A stretch of DNA of 37,135 bases from an uncultured Oscillibacter sp. (lineage in GTDB: Bacteria > Bacillota > Clostridia > Oscillospirales > Oscillospiraceae): the NCBI GenBank assembly GCA_910576845.1, contig CAJTJA010000020.1, positions 1-37,135 of the forward strand, read 5' to 3'. The notes beneath the pieces are model-generated. The model made no database searches. It saw only the letters and a program-made list of their open reading frames with translations, and was not told where the DNA came from. Positions 1-8,636 of this stretch are shown in pieces; position 1 is the stretch's first letter; every line of letters starts with the position of its first letter. Made by a program: the position numbers and the translations under genes.

Positions 1-2
1 CC

Positions 3-710
3 ACCATCCAGTACCGGGACAGCCTGTCCGACCAGAACACCGACCGGGAGAAGTATTCGCTCATCCTGGCCAATCCCCCCTTCAAGGGCAGTCTGGACGC
101 CGATATCGTGTCCGCCGACCTGTTGAAGCTGTGCAAGACCAAGAAGACCGAGCTGCTGTTTCTGGCTCTCTTTTTGAAAATGCTTAAGGTGGGCGGGCGG
201 TGCGCCTGCATCGTCCCTGACGGTGTGCTGTTCGGCTCCTCCAAGGCCCACAAGGATATCCGCCGGGAGCTGGTGGAGAACCACCGGCTGGAGGCCGTCA
301 TCTCCATGCCCTCCGGGGTGTTCAAGCCCTACGCCGGGGTGTCTACGGGGGTGCTCATCTTCACCAAAACCGGCTACGGCGGGACGGATCAGGTGTGGTT
401 CTACGACATGCGGGCCGATGGCTTCTCCCTGGACGATAAACGCGCCCCCGTGGCCGAGAACGATATCCCTGATATCGTCGCCCGGTTCCATGACCTGGCC
501 GGGGAGACGGACCGGGCCCGGACGGAGCAGTCCTTCCTGGTGCCCAAAGGGGAGATTGTGGACAACGGGTACGACCTGTCCATCAACAAGTACAAAAAAA
601 CCGAGTACGTGCCCGTGGAGTACCCGCCCACCAGCGAGATTTTCGCCCAGCTTCGGGAACTGGAGGCGGAGATTCAGAAGGGGCTGGAGGAATTGGAGGG
701 GATGGTGTGA
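3..710 (+). CDS. hsdM: Type I restriction-modification DNA methyltransferase subunit HsdM (3' part)
   Basis: The frame is open from the first bases of the window, so the gene is cut at its 5' side; 235 residues remain of a protein that is usually about 480 to 520 long. The N6-adenine methylase motif NPPF is at residues 24 to 27, followed by the C-terminal half of the catalytic domain, with a conserved stretch reading VVPDGVLFG-like (here CIVPDGVLFG). HsdM binds S-adenosylmethionine and methylates adenine in the site chosen by HsdS; two HsdM and one HsdS make the methylase. Its stop codon overlaps the first base of the hsdS ATG, so the two are translationally coupled. The reading is GC-rich, like hsdR and unlike hsdS. 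Confidence 0.93.
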   Translation, partial: TIQYRDSLSDQNTDREKYSLILANPPFKGSLDADIVSADLLKLCKTKKTELLFLALFLKMLKVGGRCACIVPDGVLFGSSKAHKDIRRELVENHRLEAVISMPSGVFKPYAGVSTGVLIFTKTGYGGTDQVWFYDMRADGFSLDDKRAPVAENDIPDIVARFHDLAGETDRARTEQSFLVPKGEIVDNGYDLSINKYKKTEYVPVEYPPTSEIFAQLRELEAEIQKGLEELEGMV

Positions 711-1861
711 TGGAATACTGGCCGCAAGTTAAAATTGGCGATGTTTGTATTGTTGAGCGCGGCGGCTCTCCTCGGCCAATCGACAAATATATCACAGATT
801 CAGAGGATGGAATTAACTGGATTAAAATAGGTGATACAGATGATTCCATGTATATTACATCAACTGCGCAAAAAATCATTCCAGAGGGCGCAAAAAAGTC
901 CCGTTATGTCCAACCAGGAGATTTTCTGTTATCAAATTCTATGAGCTTCGGGCGTCCATATATCTTAAAAATTGATGGCTGTATTCACGACGGCTGGTTA
1001 GTTTTACGAGACAAAAACGGTCTGTTTGATAAACGATTTTTGTATTACTATTTGAGCGCTCCAGTTACATATCAGAAATTTAAGTCTCTTGCAGTGGGCG
1101 GAGTAGTAAATAACTTAAATAGTGAAATGGTTCGTAATGTTGAGGTTCCACTTCCTGCCCTCAATGAGCAGGCCCAAATTGCAACTGTCCTTGATAAACT
1201 CAGCGGCTTGATTTCCCTCCGCAAACAGCAGCTTTCCAAACTGGATGAACTGGTTAAGGCAAGGTTTGTGGAGATGTTTGGGGATTTAAAACGAAATAAT
1301 ATGAACTGGCCATCTCAAATTTTTGCAGACTTTGCTATAATTGATACTACAATGGTGCATGATTTTGAAAAATACAGCGACTACCCACATATAGGGATTG
1401 ATAGTATTGAAAAAGAAACTGGAAAACTTTTAGATTTTCGGTCAGTGAAAGAGGATGGCATAATTAGTGGAAAATATCTATTCACACCAAAACACATTAT
1501 CTATAGTAAAATTCGACCAAATTTGAATAAGGTCGCTTTACCTGATTTTACAGGTGTTTGCTCAGCGGATGCGTACCCAATTCTTCCTAAAGAGGGAACT
1601 TGTAATAGAGAGTTTCTCGCCTATACATTAAGAAGTCCAGTTTTCTTAGATTATATTTTAGCGTTTTCAAATAGAACAAACCTACCTAAAGTTAATAAAC
1701 AACAGGTAGAAGGTTTCTGCTGTCCAATACCCGACTGGGAACTTCAAGAAAAGTTTGCCACTTTTTATAGACAAGTTAATGGACGCAAGTTGACAATCCA
1801 GCAAAGTTTGGATAAACTGGAAGTGCTGAGGAAATCGCTGATGCAGGAATATTTTGGGTGA
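710..1861 (+). CDS. hsdS: Type I restriction-modification specificity subunit HsdS
   Basis: A 383-residue protein with the two-repeat plan of HsdS. Target recognition domain 1 covers about residues 1 to 150. A conserved helical spacer follows with LNEQAQIATVLDKL, then LRKQQLSKLDELVKARFVEM (about 151 to 195). Target recognition domain 2 lies at about 200 to 350, and a second helical spacer ends the protein. HsdS decides the bipartite DNA site for both methylation and cleavage. ATG 710 is preferred because GGAGGGG lies 8 nt upstream; GTG 707 directly before it is the alternative. Both recognition domains are clearly AT-richer than hsdM and hsdR, as expected for domains exchanged by recombination. 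The recognised site cannot be read from the sequence. Confidence 0.93.
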   Translation: MEYWPQVKIGDVCIVERGGSPRPIDKYITDSEDGINWIKIGDTDDSMYITSTAQKIIPEGAKKSRYVQPGDFLLSNSMSFGRPYILKIDGCIHDGWLVLRDKNGLFDKRFLYYYLSAPVTYQKFKSLAVGGVVNNLNSEMVRNVEVPLPALNEQAQIATVLDKLSGLISLRKQQLSKLDELVKARFVEMFGDLKRNNMNWPSQIFADFAIIDTTMVHDFEKYSDYPHIGIDSIEKETGKLLDFRSVKEDGIISGKYLFTPKHIIYSKIRPNLNKVALPDFTGVCSADAYPILPKEGTCNREFLAYTLRSPVFLDYILAFSNRTNLPKVNKQQVEGFCCPIPDWELQEKFATFYRQVNGRKLTIQQSLDKLEVLRKSLMQEYFG

Positions 1862-1871
1862 GGTGAAACAA

Positions 1872-2384
1872 ATGAATCAAACAACTATTACAATTGTGGC
1901 TGCTTTGTTATCAGGAATTATTGCAACAATTATTACACTCTTTTGGCAAAACAGAGCGAAAAAGATAGACTCTAGAAGGGAAATATTTAATACTCTTATG
2001 GCCTATCGCTTTGAAATCGCAAATAAAGAAAGTGTTATTGCACTTAATTGTGTGCCTGCAATTTTTTACGATTGCCCTAAGGTTCAGGATACATGGAGAA
2101 CTTTCTTAGATATAGCGAGTAAAACCCCCTTCATCCCTCAAGAATTAACGGATGCACATATACAGTTGCTTGAGGAAATTGCAAAAGCACTAAGGTATAG
2201 AAACATTAAGTGGAAAGATATAAAAAGAAATTATTTTCCAAATGGATTGATTTCGGAATTGGACGACGAACGAAATCTAAGAAAAGCACAATTAAAAGTG
2301 GCATTGCGTAATATGGAGGAATCTGGAGCACAAGCAATTCCAATAAATATCAATAATTCAGTGCTGACTATAGCTGAAAAATAA
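1872..2384 (+). CDS. Small membrane-anchored protein in the RM operon (DUF6680-like)
   Basis: A 170-residue protein begins with one hydrophobic segment (about residues 5 to 26, ITIVAALLSGIIATIITLFW), followed by a basic stop-transfer stretch and a soluble helical domain of about 140 residues. The pattern of a single N-terminal membrane helix followed by a REIFNTLMAYR-type helix and a conserved Y-FPNGL motif recalls the DUF6680 family; this assignment is from memory of the family pattern. ATG 1872 has GAGGTGA upstream, while an earlier in-frame start would overlap hsdS. It lies between hsdS and hsdR in the same direction and is AT-rich like hsdS, so it may have arrived with it. Its function is unknown; a role in defence is suggested only by position. 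Confidence 0.7.
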   Translation: MNQTTITIVAALLSGIIATIITLFWQNRAKKIDSRREIFNTLMAYRFEIANKESVIALNCVPAIFYDCPKVQDTWRTFLDIASKTPFIPQELTDAHIQLLEEIAKALRYRNIKWKDIKRNYFPNGLISELDDERNLRKAQLKVALRNMEESGAQAIPININNSVLTIAEK

Positions 2385-2422
2385 TATTTATCTGTAGCAC
2401 TTTTGTTAAGAGGTGAAAGTCC

Positions 2423-5400
2423 GTGACCAACTTCGACCGTTTCCTCACCGACCCCCAATTCACCTCCTTTGCCGAGGCGGCCGTGGCGGCGGAAAAAATC
2501 CTACAAATCGACCTGGCCGCCTGCATCCTGAACTGCCGGCGGGCGATGGAGTGCGGGGTCAAGTGGATGTACTCGGTGGACGGCGCGTTGGTCAAGCCCT
2601 GGCAGGATACCCTGGTGAACCTGATGAATGCCCGGGAGTTCCGGGAGATCGTGGGAAAGGCCCTGTGGAAGCGGATGGACCACATCCGCCGCATGGGCAA
2701 CGCAGCCGCCCACACGGGCAAGGCGCTGACCCGGCCCCAGGCGGAGCTGTGTCTGGAGAACCTTTACATATTCCTGGATTTCGTGGCCTACTGCTACGGC
2801 ACCGACTATCAGGAGGGACAGTTTGACCGCTCCCTTCTGGAGGAGCGGCCCGCCGAGCCGGCGCCGGCCTCTGTGCCCGACGTGGACCTGGACGCCCTCA
2901 TCGCAGAGAACCAGGCCCTCAAAGCGGAGTTCACTGCCCGGCGGGAGGAACAGAAGCAGAGCTATGTGCCCAAGCCCCTGGACCTCACCGAGTACGAAAC
3001 TCGCAAGCTTTACATCGACGCCATGCTCTTGGACGCCGGATGGACGCAGGGGCAGGACTGGCTGAACGAGGTAGAGCTGTCCGGGATGCCCAACAAGTCG
3101 GGGGCGGGCTATGCCGACTATGTGCTCTACGGCTCCGACGGCCGTCCCCTGGCGGTGATCGAAGCCAAGCGCACCTGCGCAGATGTGTCCAAGGGCCGCC
3201 AGCAGGCCAAGCTGTACGCCAGCATCCTGGAGGAAAAATACGGCCGCCGCCCGGTGATTTTCCTCACCAACGGCTTCGACACCCGTATTGACGACGGCCA
3301 ATATCCGGAGCGGAAGGTTGCGGCCATCTACTCCAGGCGGGACCTGGAGAAGCTGTTCAATCTGCGCGCCATGCGGACGAGCCTGGCTGATGTGACGGTG
3401 GATAAGGCTATCGCCGGTCGCTGGTATCAGGAGAGCGCCGTCAAGGCGGTGTGTGACTGCTTTGAGAAAAACCGCCGTAAAGCCCTGCTGGTCATGGCCA
3501 CCGGATCGGGCAAAACGAGAACGGTGATCGCCCTGTGCGACGTGCTCCTGCGCCGGGGCTGGGTGAAGAATATCCTCTTTCTGGCCGACCGGAACTCCCT
3601 GGTCACCCAGGCCAAGCGTAGCTTTGTCAATCTGTTGCCCAGCCTGTCGGTGACCAACCTCTGTGAGGAGAAGGACAACACCGCCGCCCGGTGCGTCTTC
3701 TCCACCTACCAGACCATGATAAACTGCATCGACGCAGTGCAGGACGAGGAGGGCAAGCTGTTCACCTGCGGCCACTTCGACCTGGTCATCTGCGACGAGG
3801 CCCACCGGTCCATCTACAACAAGTACCGGGACATTTTCAGCTATTTCGACGCCCCTTTGGTGGGCCTCACCGCCACCCCCAAGGACGAGATCGACAAGAA
3901 TACCTATGAGGTGTTCGAGCTGGCCAATGGCGACCCCACCTTCGGCTATGAACTGGCCCAAGCGGTGGCCGACGGCTTCCTGGTGGACTTTATGTCGGTG
4001 GAGACCCGGCTGAAATTCCTGGAGGAGGGTATCGCCTACGATGAGTTGTCCGCTGAGGACAGGGAAGCGTATGAAAATACCTTTGAAGACGAGAACGGAG
4101 AGCTGCCCGAGAAAATCAACTCCTCTGCCCTCAACGAGTGGGTCTTTAATGAAGATACCATCAAAGAGGTTTTGAACATCCTCATGACCAACGGTCTGCG
4201 CATCGACTACGGCGAGAAGCTGGGCAAGACCATCATCTTTGCCAAGAACCACCGCCACGCTGAGAAGATTCTGGAAATTTTTGGCCGGGAATACCCCAAC
4301 CTGCCCGGCTATGCCATGGTTATCGATAACTACATGACCTACGCCCAGAGCGCCATTGACGACTTCTCCGACCCGAACAAACCGCTTCAAATTGCCATCT
4401 CGGTAGACATGCTGGACACCGGCATCGACGTACCCGAGGTGCTGAATCTGGTATTCTTCAAGAAGGTGATGAGCAAGGCCAAGTTCTGGCAGATGATTGG
4501 CCGGGGCACCCGGCTGTGTCCGGGCCTGCTGGACGGAGCGGACAAGGAGAAGTTCTATATCTTCGATTTCTGCGGAAACTTTGAGTTTTTCCGTATGAAT
4601 GACAAGGGAAAGCCCGCAGTCAGCCGCCTGTCTCTTCAGGGTGCGGTTTTCCAGCTCAAGGCCCAAATTGCGTATAAGCTCCAGGATTTGGCCTATCAGA
4701 CAGAGGAACTGACCGCCTTCCGCCAGGAGCTGGTGGAGGACATGACGGCTAAAGTCCAGGCGCTGAACCGGGAGAACTTCGCCATCCGCCAGCATCTGCG
4801 GTATGTGGAGAAGTTTGGAAAACTCAAGAGCTACGCCGCCCTCAGCTACGAGGACACGCTGAACATCGGGGAGGAATTGGCCCCGCTGATTGAGCCAGAT
4901 GGGGACGACCCCAAGGCGGTCCGCTTTGATGCGCTGATGTACGGCATTGAGCTGGCCTGCCTCGCCGGGGAGAAGTATACCCGTGCCCGGAATGATCTGC
5001 TGAAAAAAGTGCAGGGAATTGCCAACGTTGCCAACATCCCGGCCATTCAGGCACAGTCTGAGCTGGTTGATAAGATTCTCCACACCAACTATCTGGATGA
5101 CGCGGGAATCAACGAATTTGAGCACATCCGGGAGAGTCTGCGGGACCTGATCAAGTACATCCCGGTTGAGCTTGCCAGCTACACCACCAACTTTGACGAT
5201 GAGGTCTTGTCCATAGAGTGGAAGGAGTCCCAACTGGAGAACGACGACCTGATAAACTATCGGGCCAAGGCGGAGTACTACGTCCGGCAGCACCAGGACG
5301 AGGCAGCCATTGCCAAACTGAAGGGCAACATCCCGCTGACAACAGAGGATGTGACCGCCCTGGAGTGTATCCTCTGGAGCGAGGTGGGCAGCCGGCAGGA

Positions 5401-5710
5401 CTATGAAGCGGAGCTGGGGGCCAAGCCCCTGGGGGAGTTCGTCCGGGAGATCGTGGGACTGGATATGCACGCGGCAAAGGAGGCCTTTTCCCAATACCTC
5501 ACCGATACCAGCTTGGATAGCCGTCAGATTTATTTCGTGAATCAGATCGTGGAGTATATTGTCCGCAACGGCATGATGAAGGACCTGTCTGTCCTCCAGG
5601 AGCCGCCTTTCACCGACCAGGGCAGTGTGGTGGAGGTGTTCACCGACATCTCCCTCTGGATGGGCATCAAGGCTGTGATTGACAAGATCAACGCCAACGC
5701 GGCAGCATAA
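2423..5710 (+). CDS. hsdR: Type I restriction endonuclease/translocase subunit HsdR
   Basis: The 1095-residue motor and nuclease subunit cleaves unmodified DNA after ATP-driven translocation. An N-terminal DUF4145-like helical domain (about 10 to 120) precedes a PD-(D/E)XK nuclease domain with D231 and E247-A-K249. The SF2 helicase core follows, with Walker A ATGSGKT (K364), DEAH at 458 to 461 and a TATPK motif. The motif Q-M-I-G-R-G-T-R falls near residue 690, and the C-terminal EcoEI-type domain completes the protein. The length and order match the EcoEI-like (type IB) HsdR group. It starts at GTG 2423, with AAGAGGTGA placed about 8 nt upstream. All motifs are intact, so the enzyme should be active if hsdM is complete outside the window. 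Confidence 0.95.
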   Translation: MTNFDRFLTDPQFTSFAEAAVAAEKILQIDLAACILNCRRAMECGVKWMYSVDGALVKPWQDTLVNLMNAREFREIVGKALWKRMDHIRRMGNAAAHTGKALTRPQAELCLENLYIFLDFVAYCYGTDYQEGQFDRSLLEERPAEPAPASVPDVDLDALIAENQALKAEFTARREEQKQSYVPKPLDLTEYETRKLYIDAMLLDAGWTQGQDWLNEVELSGMPNKSGAGYADYVLYGSDGRPLAVIEAKRTCADVSKGRQQAKLYASILEEKYGRRPVIFLTNGFDTRIDDGQYPERKVAAIYSRRDLEKLFNLRAMRTSLADVTVDKAIAGRWYQESAVKAVCDCFEKNRRKALLVMATGSGKTRTVIALCDVLLRRGWVKNILFLADRNSLVTQAKRSFVNLLPSLSVTNLCEEKDNTAARCVFSTYQTMINCIDAVQDEEGKLFTCGHFDLVICDEAHRSIYNKYRDIFSYFDAPLVGLTATPKDEIDKNTYEVFELANGDPTFGYELAQAVADGFLVDFMSVETRLKFLEEGIAYDELSAEDREAYENTFEDENGELPEKINSSALNEWVFNEDTIKEVLNILMTNGLRIDYGEKLGKTIIFAKNHRHAEKILEIFGREYPNLPGYAMVIDNYMTYAQSAIDDFSDPNKPLQIAISVDMLDTGIDVPEVLNLVFFKKVMSKAKFWQMIGRGTRLCPGLLDGADKEKFYIFDFCGNFEFFRMNDKGKPAVSRLSLQGAVFQLKAQIAYKLQDLAYQTEELTAFRQELVEDMTAKVQALNRENFAIRQHLRYVEKFGKLKSYAALSYEDTLNIGEELAPLIEPDGDDPKAVRFDALMYGIELACLAGEKYTRARNDLLKKVQGIANVANIPAIQAQSELVDKILHTNYLDDAGINEFEHIRESLRDLIKYIPVELASYTTNFDDEVLSIEWKESQLENDDLINYRAKAEYYVRQHQDEAAIAKLKGNIPLTTEDVTALECILWSEVGSRQDYEAELGAKPLGEFVREIVGLDMHAAKEAFSQYLTDTSLDSRQIYFVNQIVEYIVRNGMMKDLSVLQEPPFTDQGSVVEVFTDISLWMGIKAVIDKINANAAA

Positions 5711-5721
5711 TCCAATACAGC

Positions 5722-5754
5722 CCAGGAACCGGTTAATCTAAAACCGGTTCCTGG
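5722..5754. terminator. Bidirectional terminator between hsdR and the DUF6076-type gene
   Basis: A perfect 13-bp inverted repeat (5722-5734 and 5742-5754) with a 7-nt loop lies between two converging genes. The plus side is followed by TTCTTCTTG. The stop codon of the minus-strand gene is inside the stem. No long T run is present on either side, so termination strength is inferred from the stem only. Confidence 0.7.
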
Positions 5755-6848
5755 TTCTTCTTGTACTGATCCAGCAGGTTTTGATGCCCTTTCTGGTCTT
5801 TCTGAATCAACTCTTCCCTTGTAAGAACCTGCCACTGAGGACTGTCCATAGGTTTCCTGAGATCAAGCACCATAAAAGAAGCTGGATATTTCTGCTCGGG
5901 GTCGAAATCCAAGTCGGCGGCCACCCGTTTCTGCCAAAAACTCTCCTCCGGTGGCAGTTCCTGTTTGACGGCATCGTAACTAGCCAACTCATGGGTGGTG
6001 TCGATGCGCCGCAAAAATTCCTCCGCCTTGATTTTTCCTGCTATATAATCCCGGCGTGCCTGGCGGGCGTTTGCTTCCCATTCGTCGTACTGTGCTGGCG
6101 TCATGGGAATGAGGCGATCCCGCTGATTCTCCGGCGCGTCCTGATAGCGGAGCATTCGAGCGTACATCCGGTCCCGCAGCTGCTTGAACAGCTTCAAAGC
6201 GTCATCCTGCTCTGGTCCCTTTCTGCGTTTGAGGTTGGCACCCCGTTTCTTGCAGGACTGCCCGTCAAAAATCCGGTCGCAGTAGAGTGCTCTGGCTTTG
6301 GTTTTTGGTATGAAGTAATTCCAACAGTAGTCGCATCGGGCAATGCGCTGTTTCTCTTGGCGGAAATACATCATCAACTCCACCAGCCTTAGCTGATAAA
6401 CATTGTCCACCGGGAGCAGCAGGATTACATTTTCATAGCTATCCAGCCGGGCGGGGTTACAGAATCCCGCAATGTCGGGATAAACACCGCGCAGCTTCGC
6501 AAACCGCTCCTGCTGGGTAGCCCGCTCCATCCCGTCGAAGGTCATCTCCATGATGTTGCGAAGCCGGATCTGTGTGTAGATGGGAAGTAGCAGTGCCTCA
6601 GCAGTCAAGTCCTCCAGCTCGGAGACTGAAATATCCAGTTTGGGTTCAAACAGAGGATGCTCTTCATAGAGCCGCTGAATTTCCCGGCGGTAAGCTGTAT
6701 AATCCATCTCCGCCGCGGCCACCAAGTCCTCCGCAGGCGTAACAAAAGGAAGATGTGTCTCCGGCCCATATGCCCCAGACATCACAACACAAATTTTCCC
6801 GTCGTCCCCAGTCTCAATCCAGAGACTGGGGAATTTTTTGTCTGCCAT
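5733..6848 (-). CDS. DUF6076-type protein with a zinc-binding cysteine cluster
   Basis: This 371-residue protein is probably cytosolic, as no signal peptide or membrane helix is visible. Near residues 190 to 225 it has a cysteine cluster of the form C-D-Y-C, then Y-C-D, then S-C-K-K-R-G, followed by a basic stretch, which looks like a treble-clef or zinc-ribbon site. The pattern matches the DUF6076 family, common in clostridial mobile elements and of unknown function (recognition from memory). A GAGGAGGGA ribosome site lies in front of ATG 6848. It is divergent from the ATPase/mob operon and convergent with hsdR, so it is its own transcription unit. The cysteine cluster and basic tract suggest nucleic-acid binding, but this is inference. 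Confidence 0.7.
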   Translation of the reverse strand: MADKKFPSLWIETGDDGKICVVMSGAYGPETHLPFVTPAEDLVAAAEMDYTAYRREIQRLYEEHPLFEPKLDISVSELEDLTAEALLLPIYTQIRLRNIMEMTFDGMERATQQERFAKLRGVYPDIAGFCNPARLDSYENVILLLPVDNVYQLRLVELMMYFRQEKQRIARCDYCWNYFIPKTKARALYCDRIFDGQSCKKRGANLKRRKGPEQDDALKLFKQLRDRMYARMLRYQDAPENQRDRLIPMTPAQYDEWEANARQARRDYIAGKIKAEEFLRRIDTTHELASYDAVKQELPPEESFWQKRVAADLDFDPEQKYPASFMVLDLRKPMDSPQWQVLTREELIQKDQKGHQNLLDQYKKNQEPVLD

Positions 6849-6896
6849 GACACTCCCTCCTCAAGATCACTTCATGATGTAAAGACGGCTGAATTT

Positions 6897-6905
6897 ATTG
6901 TAGCA
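6897..6905 (-). promoter_or_regulatory. Extended -10 promoter for the DUF6076-type gene
   Basis: On the minus strand the bases read TGC-TACAAT, an extended -10 box, about 50 nt upstream of ATG 6848. No convincing -35 is seen, which is allowed for extended -10 promoters. The call rests on motif match only. Confidence 0.4.
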
Positions 6906-7106
6906 TGACAGCGAGGAAAAAGAAAGTCCGGACGAACCTCGGCAACTGAATACCCACCACCAGAGATGATATGTCTTCGGTTCCAGTACCGCCACGACCC
7001 TGCAGATGTGGGTGAGCGTACTAGAGGAGAACACTACGCGGCAGAGAAGCCTGGCGCAGGAACGGGTATGGCGTGTGGTCTAACAACACAGGAAAGGAGA
7101 ATTGAA

Positions 7107-8240
7107 ATGAACAAGCTCAACACCATCGACGGTGAAACCTTGATGAGCCGTCCGCTCCAGCCGCTGAACTTCGTGGTGGATACACTGATCTCCCAGGGGC
7201 TGCACATCCTCGCAGGCTCTCCCAAGGTCGGGAAGTCCTGGCTGGCCCTGTGGCTGGCGGTGGCCGTTGCCAAGGGCGAACCCGTCTGGGGAATGCAGGT
7301 AAAGCAGGGAACGACTCTGTACCTCTGCTTGGAGGACTCCCAGCTCCGCATCCAGAACCGACTGTTTGATGTGACAGAGGACGCACCAGCCAGCGTCCAC
7401 TTCTGCACCGAGAGCCGTATCCTGGGTGACGGACTGACTGAGCAGCTGGAGCAGTTCCTCAGTGAGCACCCGGACACCTCCCTCATCATCATCGACACCC
7501 TGCAAATGATCCGGGGCGCTGTCTATGACAACACCTACGCCAACGACTACCGCGACCTGTCCGCCCTGAAGCGTCTGGCCGATACCCACGAAATTGCCAT
7601 CCTGCTGATCCACCATCTGAGAAAGGAAAAGGCGGACGATGTGTCCAACCGCATCTCCGGCACTACCGCCATCAGCGGCGCGGTGGATGCCAGCTTCACG
7701 CTGGTGGAGGAGCAGCGAGGTAGCGGCAGAGCGAAACTCAGCTGTATCGGTCGGGACATCGAGTACCGGGAACTGGAGCTGCGCCGCAATGCCGACAACG
7801 TGTGGGAAGTGACAGCGGACAGCTATCAGCAGCCGGAACTGCTGGGCAGCAAAGTGGTCGTTCTCCTCTCTGCTTTACTCCAAAACCGTTCTCAGTTTAT
7901 CGGCACTCCCACGGAGCTGGCACAGCGCATCGACCCTGTCGGCACAGAAGGAATCACGCCTAAGAACGTCTCCAAGAAAATCCTACAAAGCGTTGAGGCT
8001 CTAAGCAATGCGGGTATCACAGCGGTCATACGTAGGAGTAACGGAAAGCGGCTGATCGATCTGCGTCGTGCCGATAGTGCCGACAACACCGGGACCAGCG
8101 TGGCCGACCCTGTTGACCCTGCCACCGCCGCTGTAACGCCTCGTGTGGGCCAGCAGGAGGCAAGGCGGGAGCTGATACCCGGTCAGACAGAGAGGCTCCC
8201 GTTGGGGCGGAAAACCCACCCTTGGGTGGGGCAAGCATAG
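7107..8240 (+). CDS. RepA-like AAA family ATPase (AAA_25)
   Basis: The 377-residue RecA-fold ATPase has Walker A GSPKVGKS at residues 37 to 44, Walker B LIIIDT near 130, and a RecA-like LLIHHLRK motif near 170. This is the order seen in AAA_25/RepA-like ATPases of plasmids and mobilizable elements, which act as replication helicases or DNA-handling motors. ATG 7107 has GGAAAGGAG upstream; an open frame extends further 5' without a better start. It heads a unit with mobC and the relaxase. The C-terminus runs into a run of inverted repeats (from 8215), so its last residues are low in complexity and may not be conserved. A role in replication of the excised circle is inferred from family context. 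Confidence 0.82.
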   Translation: MNKLNTIDGETLMSRPLQPLNFVVDTLISQGLHILAGSPKVGKSWLALWLAVAVAKGEPVWGMQVKQGTTLYLCLEDSQLRIQNRLFDVTEDAPASVHFCTESRILGDGLTEQLEQFLSEHPDTSLIIIDTLQMIRGAVYDNTYANDYRDLSALKRLADTHEIAILLIHHLRKEKADDVSNRISGTTAISGAVDASFTLVEEQRGSGRAKLSCIGRDIEYRELELRRNADNVWEVTADSYQQPELLGSKVVVLLSALLQNRSQFIGTPTELAQRIDPVGTEGITPKNVSKKILQSVEALSNAGITAVIRRSNGKRLIDLRRADSADNTGTSVADPVDPATAAVTPRVGQQEARRELIPGQTERLPLGRKTHPWVGQA

Positions 8241-8306
8241 CATCCGGCTATACGCCGGCCGCATTCGCCGGGGCAAAGCCCCTGCACCCCCTGCCCCTGA
8301 AGGGGG
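8215..8306. other. Hairpin cluster, candidate origin of transfer
   Basis: Four short inverted repeats are packed into 92 bp just before mobC: CCCACCC/GGGTGGG (8215-8230), CCGGC/GCCGG (8255-8271), GGGGC/GCCCC (8270-8282) and CCCCCT/AGGGGG (8287-8306). Relaxase target sites are commonly placed just upstream of mobC-relaxase pairs and contain such repeats. The nick site cannot be named from sequence alone. Confidence 0.4.
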
Positions 8307-8321
8307 AGGAAGGAGAACAAA

Positions 8322-8636
8322 ATGCAGAACAAGAAAACCGCAATCGCAACTATAAGGATGACGCCCAAGGTAAAAGCGCAGCTTCAACAGCGGGCACAGG
8401 ACGTCAACATGACGCTCACAGACTACCTGTGTATCTGCGGACTGGGGCGGGAGATCGTTCGGGTAGAGGGATTGGATGCTGTCCTCTCTGAACTGAAAGC
8501 CCAGGGCCGGAACCTCAACCAGCTGACTACACTGGCCAACATGGGACGGCTCACTGTCCTCCGCAGCGACGAGCTGATCGACAGGTATGCCGACCTCTGC
8601 GCGGCCATCCGCAGGCTGACAAAGGAGGTGGGCTGA
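8322..8636 (+). CDS. MobC-type plasmid mobilization relaxosome protein
   Basis: This 104-residue protein has an N-terminal ribbon-helix-helix-like region (TAIATIRMTPKVKAQLQQRA, then MTLTDYL). Its C-terminal half carries the MobC signature in which a GRNLNQ-like motif (here QGRNLNQLTTLANMG, about 62 to 76) is followed by a helical end. MobC proteins bind the origin of transfer and help open it for the relaxase. The ribosome site GGAGGAAGGAG precedes ATG 8322, and the stop codon overlaps the relaxase ATG by one base, so the two are made together. Confidence 0.88.
   Translation: MQNKKTAIATIRMTPKVKAQLQQRAQDVNMTLTDYLCICGLGREIVRVEGLDAVLSELKAQGRNLNQLTTLANMGRLTVLRSDELIDRYADLCAAIRRLTKEVG

Noticed and set aside
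2501..5494. A 997-residue open frame on the minus strand opposite hsdR
   Set aside because: It mirrors the GC-rich hsdR codons, has no ribosome site, no family pattern and a composition rich in G, L, V and H typical of antisense frames. hsdR carries all its catalytic motifs on the plus strand.
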